Source: Stentor coeruleus (Eukaryota; Ciliophora; Heterotrichea; Heterotrichida; Stentoridae). Taken from it: DNA of 64,000 bases. The notes under the pieces are model-generated. The model worked only from the letters and a program-made list of their open reading frames with translations. It ran no database searches and had not been told where the DNA came from. Below are positions 20,973-29,580 of the stretch, in pieces. Where the stretch lies: NCBI GenBank assembly GCA_001970955.1, contig MPUH01000025.1, positions 62,001-126,000 on the forward strand. The letters are read 5' to 3'. Positions within the stretch are counted from its first letter, which is position 1. Each line of letters starts with the position of its first letter. The translations under genes and the position numbers were made by a program.

Positions 20973-21023
20973 TAGAATCCACCCATGACCGTGGATGAAA
21001 AAATTAATAGTGGGTGAATTCTA
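20973..21023. repeat. Imperfect inverted repeat, 13-bp arms
   Basis: TAGAATCCACCCA (20973-20985) is matched by TGGGTGAATTCTA (21011-21023) with one mismatch, leaving a 25-nt spacer. A smaller hairpin (TTGGTATTTTTACCAA) lies just after. It could be a hairpin or a fragment of a small inverted-repeat element; no target-site duplication was identified. Confidence 0.55.
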
Positions 21024-21918
21024 AAATAGTTGGTATTTTTACCAAATAGTGAGCGAAAAACCATATAGTGGTGAAATTTTTAATAGTAATTTTGAATCAA
21101 AAAATATAAATTAGCTGTTTTACCTTTTTTATGATAGACTCGCAAAAATTTTCTTCATCTTCGCTAGGTTTATAATAGACTTCTAGCATAATATTTAAAT
21201 ATTTTGATAAGAAAATGTTAGAGTTGAAGGGATGGAGATGTTTTTGCTGTAATAGTATTTGTAGTTTAAGGTTTTGATTAGAAAATATTGAATTTTATTG
21301 ATTTTTCTTATATAAATATAATTTTAGCATACAACTACACTTAAACAAATCCAAACCATCTATATCCGATTATCTATAAAATCTTTATCAAAATAATTTT
21401 AACCATTAAAAACTCCTCAACTAAACCCCTAAATTAAGGGATTTGTATAAGTTTATGAGTATTCAAGTCGAATTCCAAAAGTTTTTATGCTCCAAAAAGT
21501 ACATCTTATTATAATGTGATACCGAGCTGCACACTCCATACCATATCCTAAAAGGTATTTTCATTTCTATAGCAACCTATTAATTATCAAGTCTAATCAT
21601 ATTAAGTGTTTCTGAGTTTAAAACCATAATGCTCTTATCGATTGCAGGTAGGAGTTTTCAAAGGTCATTATTATGTAAACAAATATTCATTGCAACAAAA
21701 AATCATAGGCCGGGTCATATTTTCAATAACCTTACTACTGCTTTTCTCTTCAATTTTATTATAAACTATAAGTTCTTGGCTTGCAAAATCAGGAAGCATG
21801 ATCTATTAAGGATTAAGTTGAGATTAACTAGTAGTCTGGCCAATCTTCAATTTTATACACAAAATCTTCTTATCGTCTCACTCTGAGTTTTGCTTGCTGA
21901 AATTGTGGTCGAACTCTT

Positions 21919-22110
21919 TCACATGTAATACAAATCTTGTTTATTTACATGATCAATGAGTTCACAGTCGATCTTCATTAATTCTTTCAGTAGTTCAATG
22001 CTTTTTACTAAAGAAAAAAATTGTGAGTAAAACAAATAACTAATGTAAATGCAAGATGAAACTAAAACCATTACTATGATAGTGATAAATAAATATACAA
22101 AAATTTTCAT
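21919..22110 (-). CDS. Possible small membrane protein (weak)
   Basis: A 63-codon ORF starting MKIFVYLFITIIVMVLVSS, a strong hydrophobic helix followed by a Lys/Glu-containing amphipathic stretch. It resembles no family I know, and the region around it looks decayed. It may be the 5' remnant of a larger broken gene or chance. Confidence 0.2.
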   Translation of the reverse strand: MKIFVYLFITIIVMVLVSSCIYISYLFYSQFFSLVKSIELLKELMKIDCELIDHVNKQDLYYM

Positions 22111-23037
22111 ACATACAGAGAGGGAAGAAATCTAGTATTTTTTTACAGTTTTACTATAAATTTTTGATATTTAATTAAATTATCTTCCTGCTGAAAGTTA
22201 CGATTATCCCCTTCTTTATATTAAATGATTAGACTAATTAAAATTATTATTTAATATATTCTTCAGCCTGTATATTTTCCTCCTTCTAGTCGTAATTTAT
22301 ATTTAAATAATTAGCGGTTTATGTGTTGGTGTTCTAATTGTTGTGGAGTTAGATTTGGGATTTTTATGAAGGTTAGATATTACTTGGAGGTTTTGATAAA
22401 TAGGTTGATTTATAAGAATTTTTTAGAGTTAGGAGAAAATATGAAATTAAATAATTATGGTTTTTACAAAGGATTTGAAGAAATTATAGGCAAAAAAATC
22501 AGTGAAATATTAATTCCAAGTGAGGAAAATAATAAAATTATACTAAAATGGGTGCTAGGGTGTTAAAAAAAAAATTTGTATAACTAATGATATTAATCAT
22601 GCTGAATATTAATATAATAAATCTCTTAACGATGAACTCATTAAGTCCTTCCCATTATAATTTTTATTATGAATCTCATTAAATTATAATTTTTATTAAT
22701 AAAATAAAACAAGATTATATATTATCAACTACTTATAACCACTAATCAAACTTATTCAGCTTTCATATACCAATATTAAACTTAAAAACATCAATCTTAA
22801 AACTCAGAAATATCCAAATGATTCAAAAATCCTTATAATTATTTTTCCAAACCTTAAACTTTTTCTTCTAATAAAATTATTAAAAAACTTCAAAACATCT
22901 TCGAAATCCTTCACAAAACAAACACTTATGCTTACTTAAATTCACACCATTTATAACTTTTCACTATCCCGCTTTATTATCAAAGTATTTTTCATATCAA
23001 TTCTCATTTAAAATTTTCATAGCACTTTACATTTTAA

Positions 23038-24552
23038 ATGTAAAACTTATACAGGACTGAAAAACTCAAGTCATCTTCTAAGCCAAGCAAGACTATCGGA
23101 GACTACTCCGTCCTCAAAAGCATAGGACAAGGAACATTCGGGAAAGTCAAGCTTGGAATCCATCAGCCTACAGGTGAAAAAGTTGCAATCAAAATCTTAG
23201 AGAAGTCTAAAATCATAGACGTCTCCGATATCGAACGTGTATCAAGAGAAATCCACATTCTCAAACTCATAAGACATCCCACAATAATCCAACTCTATGA
23301 AGTAATCTCTATACAGATAATCGAAACCCCAGCAAAACTCTATCTTATCATGGAATACGCAAGCTCAGGGGAACTTTTTGACTACATTGTTTCCAATACA
23401 AAACTCAAAGAAAAAGAAGCTTGCAAATTTTTCCAGCAAATCATCTCAGGAATTGAGTATATCCACAAACTAAACATCGTCCACCGTGATTTAAAACCTG
23501 AAAATCTGCTTTTAGACCATAACAACTGTATAAAAATAGTAGATTTTGGGCTCAGTAATACATATAAATTAGGTGAGGATTTAAAAACAGCATGTGGAAG
23601 CCCTTGTTATGCAGCTCCAGAAATGATTGCTGGTAAAGCTTATAATGGGCTTATGGTTGATATATGGAGTTCTGGGGTTATTTTATTTGCTATGATTTGT
23701 GGGTATTTACCTTTTGAAGATCCAAATACAGGAGATTTGTATAAAAAAATATTAGCTTGTGATTATAAACCCCCAAAATTTATATCAAATGAAGCTAAAG
23801 AATTGATAAAAGGGATATTAAATACTGACCCAGGAAGAAGGTTTTCTATTGAAGACATAAGAAAACATCCTTGGTTTAAACAGGCAACTGTAGAGAAATG
23901 CCCAGGAATTCTTGTTGGATATGATCAGATACCAGTAGATTCACAAATACTTAAACAGCTTGAGATTTATAATTTGAAAGTGGATTATATAAGACAGTGT
24001 ATTGAAGCAAATAAACATAATAGTACAACTGCAGGGTATTATTTGCTTGTGAAAAAACATTTAATGAATGGAGGAAGGCTTGAATTACCTACCCCAGTTG
24101 GTGTTGTACGCAATGATAAAAGTAGGAGTTTTAGTATTAGTATACAAAATGATCCTGAACCTCCACTTATGAGATTAAGTTATGATAAAGTTTTTAAACC
24201 TTTGTATCCTCAAAGATCTGAATCTGCACATTGTAAATCTTCGAGTTTTTCTTATACTCCTGTGAATAAAATATTGGGTGTTAAGAAAAAGAATGTACAT
24301 CAAAGGACGAATTCACAAGGTGTTAAGCAAGGGTCTGGGAAAATTACTTTAGTACCTTCTCAAAGAGAAAATATTAGACCTGATTTAATTAGTAAACCTC
24401 GACAAAGGAACATAGAAACATCAAATACTAATACAACGAAAGGTAATAAAAGTATGAATGGAACGTTTAAGCTTTCACGTAAAACTGCACTTTCTACTAG
24501 AGATGGGTTGAAAACTACGAAAGTTCCTAGGAATATGCTTATATCAAAGTAA
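23038..24552 (+). CDS. SNF1/AMPK-type serine/threonine protein kinase
   Basis: Three exons joined by two 15-nt introns give 494 residues. The start codon is split: AT at 23038-23039 and G at 23055. The kinase domain (about 18-270) has GQGTFGKV (P-loop), VAIK (Lys47), HRDLKPEN (Asp141) and DFG (Asp159). The activation loop LKTACGSPCYAAPE places Thr174 where AMPK alpha has its LKB1-phosphorylated Thr172. A UBA-like helical segment follows (about 289-340), as in the SNF1/AMPK-related group. The C-terminal 150 residues are basic and low complexity; no clear beta/gamma-subunit binding domain is visible. The family role is energy or stress signalling in cytosol and nucleus. It could be an AMPK-related (MARK/SIK-like) kinase rather than true AMPK alpha. 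Confidence 0.92.
23040..23054 (+). other. 15-nt intron interrupting the start codon
   Basis: GTAAAACTTATACAG, A at position 10. The unspliced transcript reads ATG TAA; splicing creates ATG ACT GAA AAA CTC in frame with the kinase. Confidence 0.85.
23302..23316 (+). other. 15-nt intron in the kinase domain, in frame and stop-free
   Basis: GTAATCTCTATACAG, A at position 10. Retention would add five residues (VISIQ) without a stop. Splicing gives LYEIIETPAKLYLIMEY, the same length as the corresponding SNF1/AMPK segment, which supports removal. Confidence 0.75.
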
Positions 24553-25006
24553 GCGTAAAAGATAAAGATATTTTATGCTAATTTAACTTTATAACTTGAT
24601 TTGGGTTTGCTGATTGATAAAATGGTTTGATAATGAGATTTATGTGGTAGGGTAAAGGTATTTATGTTTGATAAGTATAAGGGTTATTTAATTTTGTTAT
24701 ATAGTTTAGTTATAGATGATAGGTTTTTAAAGACAATAAATATTAAAGAAAATAATTTGTAAAAATTATGATATTTTGTTGAAATTAATGGTGCCAATAA
24801 AAAACCTATATTCAGCCTATACCTTTATCATAACCCTTTAAGATAATTTATAACTTTTCACAATAGTCTTTATATCTAATTTTAATGACTTATATGACTA
24901 TCCTATAATTTTTTTTTTATATTCCTCTCCTATAGCATCTTCTTACATCCTCTAACATCCATTCTAAAACCTCAGCAAACCCATAATCCATAATATTTTC
25001 CTATAA
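24553..25006. other. Intergenic, no gene seen
   Basis: AT-rich spacer between the kinase gene and the EF-hand/coiled-coil gene, with poly-T runs near 24908-24918. No ATG suitable for the downstream gene was found in it. Confidence 0.5.
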
Positions 25007-26311
25007 CTTTCAAGTTTTCTTAATAAAATTATCCCATTAGAATCATTGAAAAGAGCCTTCTCCTGGCTTGACCACGACAAAGACTCAATAGTCAGGTAAT
25101 CATAACATAGTTTAAACGACTTAAAATATTCATGTTCAATCACTGATGACAATGAAGCTAAAGCATTATTCTCAAGCTTATGTCCTAATGGCAAAGACTG
25201 TATACAATTCGAAGATTTCTGTGAAGGAGCTCTAAGTTTTCCTAACCTTCTCCAATCACTCAATCCAAAATGCTTAGAAGTTGAAAGAGAAACTAATCTA
25301 AAAAGCCTACCTTCAATATACGAAACCCTATCAAAAGCATTAGAAATCAGTTATAAACTACAAGACAATTTGGATAATATTGTTGATATGATTGCCCTTG
25401 AGATGAAAAACCTTAATAAATATTCGAAAATCCAAGTTGTTGAGACTTGTAGTGGACTTTGGGCTTGGGTTTGTTATTTAAGAGAAAATATTGACAATCT
25501 GGCTCAAGAAATGACCCATAAAAATATTGAAAATTGCTTTCATATAGAAAATCTAAATAAAGATAAACAACGAATTGATAAGAAATATAATAAAATCAGC
25601 CAGGAACATAGACAATTAGAGAATACTTGTAAGGAAGTACAAAAAATGCATTTTGATGTTGAGTATGAATGTAGGGAGTTAAAAAAACAATTGAAAGGGT
25701 TTGAAGAGAAATACGATGTGGTGTGGAAAAATTTAGAGGATTCAAAAAGTAAAGTGTTAGAAAAAGAAAAGATCATATTAGATTTACAGAAAAAAGTAAG
25801 AATCACTTCTAGTCTTAGTCTTCCTAATGCTGATAAGATTAAACGATTAACACCTAAAAACATATCATCGTATTTTATCCCTGTTACACCTATAAACCAA
25901 TCCTCTTCAATAACCCCAAAATCTAGAGGAACATTTAATTTTGATAAAATACAAGATAATGATAGTGTTAAAGACCAAATAATAAAAAACTTAAAAAAAG
26001 AACTTATGAAATCAAATGAAAATTTTTCTATGCTCGAGTTCGAAATAAATAAACTACAAAAACAAAATAATGAACTTATAGAAAAAATCAAACTTATGAG
26101 TTTTAATTGTTTGATTATGAGTGAAGATGAAGAAGATTGTAAATATGAAACAATTGAAAGTTTAAGAGATGAAATCGCTGTTATTGATATAGAATTTCTT
26201 AATGCAAAACCTGTTGTAAAAAGTGTTAAAGTGAATGAGATAGGAATTCAAGTGAATTTTCCTATACAACACAAGAAGAAAAGGTCATCTTGCTTTTCGT
26301 GGTTCGGATAA
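25007..26311 (+). CDS. EF-hand and coiled-coil protein, 5' end unresolved
   Basis: The frame is open from just after a TAA at 25004-25006 and, with a 15-nt intron (25096-25110) removed, gives 429 codons to TAA. Residues about 22-45 contain AFSWLDHDKDSIVSLND, an EF-hand loop with D-x-D-x-D at positions 1, 3 and 5 and a final Asp at 12. A second, degenerate EF-hand-like segment follows (ALFSSLCPNGKDCIQFEDF). From about residue 160 the protein is coiled coil (ENTCKEVQKM..., KNLKKELMKSNENF). The C-terminus is basic with SSCFSWFG. A Ca-responsive scaffold is plausible. No in-frame ATG precedes the EF-hand, so the true start, or a first exon, is unknown; the first ATG downstream is at 25388. Confidence 0.75.
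25096..25110 (+). other. 15-nt intron in the EF-hand gene
   Basis: GTAATCATAACATAG, A at position 10. Retention gives AGG TAA (stop). Removal restores the EF-hand reading frame across the junction. Confidence 0.88.
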
Positions 26312-26827
26312 ATAAAATTAATTATTTTTTATTAAAAGTGGAAATTGTTGTATATATATATAAAAGTTATATAGAGATTGCTATGAAATTTTATTAGGGT
26401 TATTTAGGAATTTTAGATTAAAAATAGAGGATTAGGAATATTTNTTAGGGTTATTTAGGAATTTTAGATTAAAAATAGAGGATTAGGAATATTTATTGTT
26501 TGAGATTTTGGAAGTATTAATGTTTTTAGTTATTTTTGAGGGATTGCACAAATTGATATATGATATAGTTTTGATATTGATCTATACTAATTTTTCTTAC
26601 AACTTGCAAGCCTACAATTTGCAATATAATCACTCTAAATTGTCAAATAAATACTTATTTCCTCCTATCTCCTTAAAACAACACAAAACTCAAAATATCC
26701 CCACCTAGACATTAATCATTTAATACAAAAAATAGTAAAATAATACATAATTCTAAAATATAGCCTAACAAAAAATGCTTATTTTTAAAATCCCATATTT
26801 CTTCTTATGATTATATATTATTCAAAT
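26312..26827. other. Intergenic with an assembly join
   Basis: Space between the convergent EF-hand gene and the small minus-strand gene. Apart from the duplicated block at 26394-26494 and a short TA run near 26351-26361, nothing is recognisable. Confidence 0.5.
26394..26494. repeat. Exact 50-bp direct duplication around a single N (assembly join)
   Basis: 26394-26443 equals 26445-26494, with N at 26444. Same pattern as the join at 9411. Confidence 0.9.
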
Positions 26828-27358
26828 TTAAGGACAAGTACTGCTATTTATAGCATTTTGTATGTTTTTTGACATCCAGTCAAGTGTTTCTGTGATTTTT
26901 TTATATCTTCTTTCAATTTCACATGAATCCATTTCTGTATGAAGTGGAGGTCTTCCTCTTTTTTTATCAAACGATTCATCGATATTCTTAAGTTTACTTA
27001 TACATCTAAGCACTTCAACACTAGAATCACGTGATTTGTATTTTAATTGTCTTTGTTTTCTATGAATAGATACATAATTATTTTCTTTGTTCCCATAGAA
27101 ATTATTTGTGATATCTTTAACTAAAGCAGGTTTTGTCTTCATTTTAGATGTTTGAGATATTATTGTTGATCTTTCATGGCGAAATTCCACATCTTGTTGT
27201 GCTTTTATTGAGATTGAAAGAGCTTTTCTTTCATCTGTACCTTTTAAAAGTTTTCTTTGTAGTTCTAATGGAATATTAACATTTGAGCTCGTTACAAATT
27301 GTAATGGAATGAGAGTTCGAGAGGGTGATGTAGAAACTGCTCGTGATTCGGTTTTCAT
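26828..27358 (-). CDS. Small basic hypothetical protein
   Basis: A 176-residue ORF with ATG and TAA, rich in Lys, Arg, Ser and Thr. The C-terminal third is more conserved-looking and helical (EIERRYKKITETLDWMSKNI). A KKRGRPPLH stretch (about 133-141) resembles an AT-hook-like R-G-R-P core, but one copy is weak evidence for DNA binding. No family recognised. Confidence 0.6.
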   Translation of the reverse strand: MKTESRAVSTSPSRTLIPLQFVTSSNVNIPLELQRKLLKGTDERKALSISIKAQQDVEFRHERSTIISQTSKMKTKPALVKDITNNFYGNKENNYVSIHRKQRQLKYKSRDSSVEVLRCISKLKNIDESFDKKRGRPPLHTEMDSCEIERRYKKITETLDWMSKNIQNAINSSTCP

Positions 27359-28134
27359 TTTTGTTATTTGAAATTACAAATTTTAGACGTTTAAAAACAA
27401 GAATATTTACTTAGGAATTTTATATTTTATTTATATTCACTGATAAAAAAGTTGATATTGTAGGGTTTTATTTTCCTTTAATCGATATATTTGTAATATG
27501 ATATTTTTTATAGTTTTATTATCACCGAGAAGTAATTTGAAGAATATCCTGATGAGGTCTAGATATACTAGTCAAGGGTTATTTTTTTGTATTATTTAAA
27601 ATTTTAGGGGTTTAGTTTAAGGATTGATTTATGTCTTATATAAAATGAGAAGATAGATCAGAAAAAATTCTTTTAATACAAACATATAAATTTTTAAGAT
27701 TTTTATATAAAAAAATCATCAAGTCTTCTTATATTTTTATAATCATCCTTTTAGTATTACAATTCACATATAAAAATCATATAATCTCAAGTTGAATTCA
27801 TTAATAAAATTTCTAAAGCTGATTTCATGATGCAGCCTTAGAATTAAAATATAATTCAGTCTTTAAAATATTTTTAGATGTATTCGAAACAATTTTTTTT
27901 ATAACCCGAAAATTGTTGATGAGATCTTTAAACCTTGTAATCCTTTTCTTCCATTTATCTCCTTTTTTCAACAATTTTTACACCTAATTATAAGCCTACC
28001 TAAAAAATTTAAGCAGGGCTAGCCCTGCTTCTTTACAATAAAACTCTTAATACAAACCCCTTTTCCTATAAAAAACCAGAACTTTCATTAAAAAATTCTG
28101 AGATCCTAAAGGAAATCTAATAACTCACTAATAA
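27359..28134. other. Divergent intergenic region upstream of epsilon-tubulin
   Basis: It holds the promoters of the small minus-strand gene and the plus-strand epsilon-tubulin gene. The only striking element is the perfect palindrome at 28011-28030. The rest is plain AT-rich sequence. Confidence 0.5.
28011..28030. promoter_or_regulatory. Perfect 20-bp GC-rich palindrome upstream of epsilon-tubulin
   Basis: AAGCAGGGCT is followed directly by its exact reverse complement, with no spacer, 104 nt before the epsilon-tubulin ATG. Its GC content is far above the surrounding AT-rich sequence. It could be a dimeric factor site or a hairpin in the 5' UTR. Confidence 0.6.
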
Positions 28135-29514
28135 ATGCCAAGAGAAATAATAACAATCCAAGTTGGCCAATGTGGTAACCAACTAGCCATGCGTTTTTGG
28201 GATTTAGCTCTTCGAGAATATAAACAATATCATGACAAAGACGTTTTCACAGATGCTTTGTCAAGTTTTTTCACAAATCTCGACATACATGAAGATGTTC
28301 GTAAAGAATTAGGTATAGGTGATTCAATATCTTGTCTCAAAGCTCGTTCAGTAGTTGTAGACATGGAAGAAGGTGTTATAAACAACATGCGCCGTTCAGA
28401 AATTGGATCATTATTCGAAGATAATCAAATAATCTCATCAATCTCTGGAGCAGGAAACAACTGGGCTCATGGACATTTTGAATATGGCCGACAATATGGT
28501 AGAGAAATCATGGATACGGTAAGAAGAAAAGTTGAAGAATGTCACTCACCACAAACCTTTATATTATTACACAGTATGGGAGGTGGGACTGGCTCAGGTC
28601 TAGGCACTTACATCCTAAGCCAAATAGCTGACGAGTACCCAAACATCTTCAAATTCAACAACGTGGTTTTTCCTGAAGATGATGTCGTGACCGGACCATA
28701 CAATTCTGTCTTAGCCATGAGCAAACTATCCGAGCATTCCGATTGTATCCTTCCCGTTGATAACAAAGCATTACGTAACATCCTAGACTTTCTCGAACAA
28801 GAAAAAGCTAAAAAAGCGACTAATCATTCAGACATCCTCGAAAATGGTAATGAAAAAACTCAAGCTTTTGCTAAAATGAACAACATTATAGCCCATTTAT
28901 TAAACAATCTAACATGTTCAATGAGATTTGATGGTATGCTTAATGTCGACTTAAATGAAATTACAATGAATCTTGTCCCATATCCTGGAATGAATTATTT
29001 AGTATCAAGTGTATCACCATTATTTTCTATTGTAGAAAAAGCTAAAGTTACTTCAAGTCTTGACCAATTATTTGATGAAGCTATAGACTCAAGATTCCAA
29101 CTTATGCATTGTTCACCTTTAGAACATTCATATTTAGCTTGTGGATTATTATTAAGAGGTGGGGCAAGGATTTCTGATATAACAATGAATATTGATAGAA
29201 TAAAACCTAAAATGAAAATGGCATATTGGAACAATGAAGGATTTAAAATTGGTTTATGTAATGAACCACCTATAGGAATGGATTCTTCATTGTTATGTCT
29301 TGCAAATAACTCTTGTATTAAAACTCCACTTATATCTTTGAGGAATAAATTTAATAGACTTTATAAGAGAAAAGCTAATGTTCATCATTATACGGAGTAT
29401 ATGGATATAGGGGAATTTGATAGTGCAGAAGCTTCATTAAGTGAAGTGATTAGGAAGTATTCAGAATGTGAGGTTAGGAAAGATGAAATCAAAAGGGTTA
29501 AGCCAGTTTTTTAA
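28135..29514 (+). CDS. TUBE1: Epsilon-tubulin
   Basis: A 459-residue single-exon tubulin. It starts MPREIITIQVGQCGNQLA, with the GTP-binding loop SMGGGTGSGLGTY. Features pointing to epsilon rather than alpha, beta, gamma or delta are the DALSSFFTNLD insertion, SCLKARSVVVDMEEGV, ISGAGNNWAHGH and VFPEDDVVTGPYNS. The length is close to the usual 450-475. Epsilon-tubulin is needed for triplet microtubules and basal-body maturation, which suits a ciliate with large numbers of basal bodies. It converges on the BEACH gene with 66 nt between stops. Confidence 0.95.
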   Translation: MPREIITIQVGQCGNQLAMRFWDLALREYKQYHDKDVFTDALSSFFTNLDIHEDVRKELGIGDSISCLKARSVVVDMEEGVINNMRRSEIGSLFEDNQIISSISGAGNNWAHGHFEYGRQYGREIMDTVRRKVEECHSPQTFILLHSMGGGTGSGLGTYILSQIADEYPNIFKFNNVVFPEDDVVTGPYNSVLAMSKLSEHSDCILPVDNKALRNILDFLEQEKAKKATNHSDILENGNEKTQAFAKMNNIIAHLLNNLTCSMRFDGMLNVDLNEITMNLVPYPGMNYLVSSVSPLFSIVEKAKVTSSLDQLFDEAIDSRFQLMHCSPLEHSYLACGLLLRGGARISDITMNIDRIKPKMKMAYWNNEGFKIGLCNEPPIGMDSSLLCLANNSCIKTPLISLRNKFNRLYKRKANVHHYTEYMDIGEFDSAEASLSEVIRKYSECEVRKDEIKRVKPVF

Positions 29515-29580
29515 TAAGAATATTCTGTTGGATAATTTTCTACATTTATTTATAAACCTATATTATTTTTCTTATATTAT

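Larger units (their letters stand above)
20270..23037. other. 2.8-kb gene-poor region
   Basis: No convincing gene in 2.8 kb, in contrast to the dense packing elsewhere. It holds only short open stretches: a 48-codon ORF at 20290-20436 (plus), an 85-codon one at 21629-21886 (plus), a possible small membrane ORF at 21919-22110 (minus, listed separately), and 22321-22566 (plus, 81 codons, ends LKWVLGC). On the minus strand near 21670-21800 a 42-codon stretch (begins MLPDFASQEL) looks coding-like but is isolated. An imperfect inverted repeat lies at 20973-21023. Decayed gene fragments are plausible but none can be named. Confidence 0.45.

Noticed and set aside
22047-22062. Possible membrane-protein gene extension by a 16-nt intron near the 3' end of the small minus-strand ORF (21919-22110)
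   Set aside because: The candidate GTATTACATGTGAAAG lacks the A six bases from its 3' end seen in all supported introns, so the extension is not claimed.
24964-25263. 99-codon minus-strand ORF
   Set aside because: Antisense to the EF-hand exons; the plus strand encodes a recognisable EF-hand loop once the 15-nt intron is removed.
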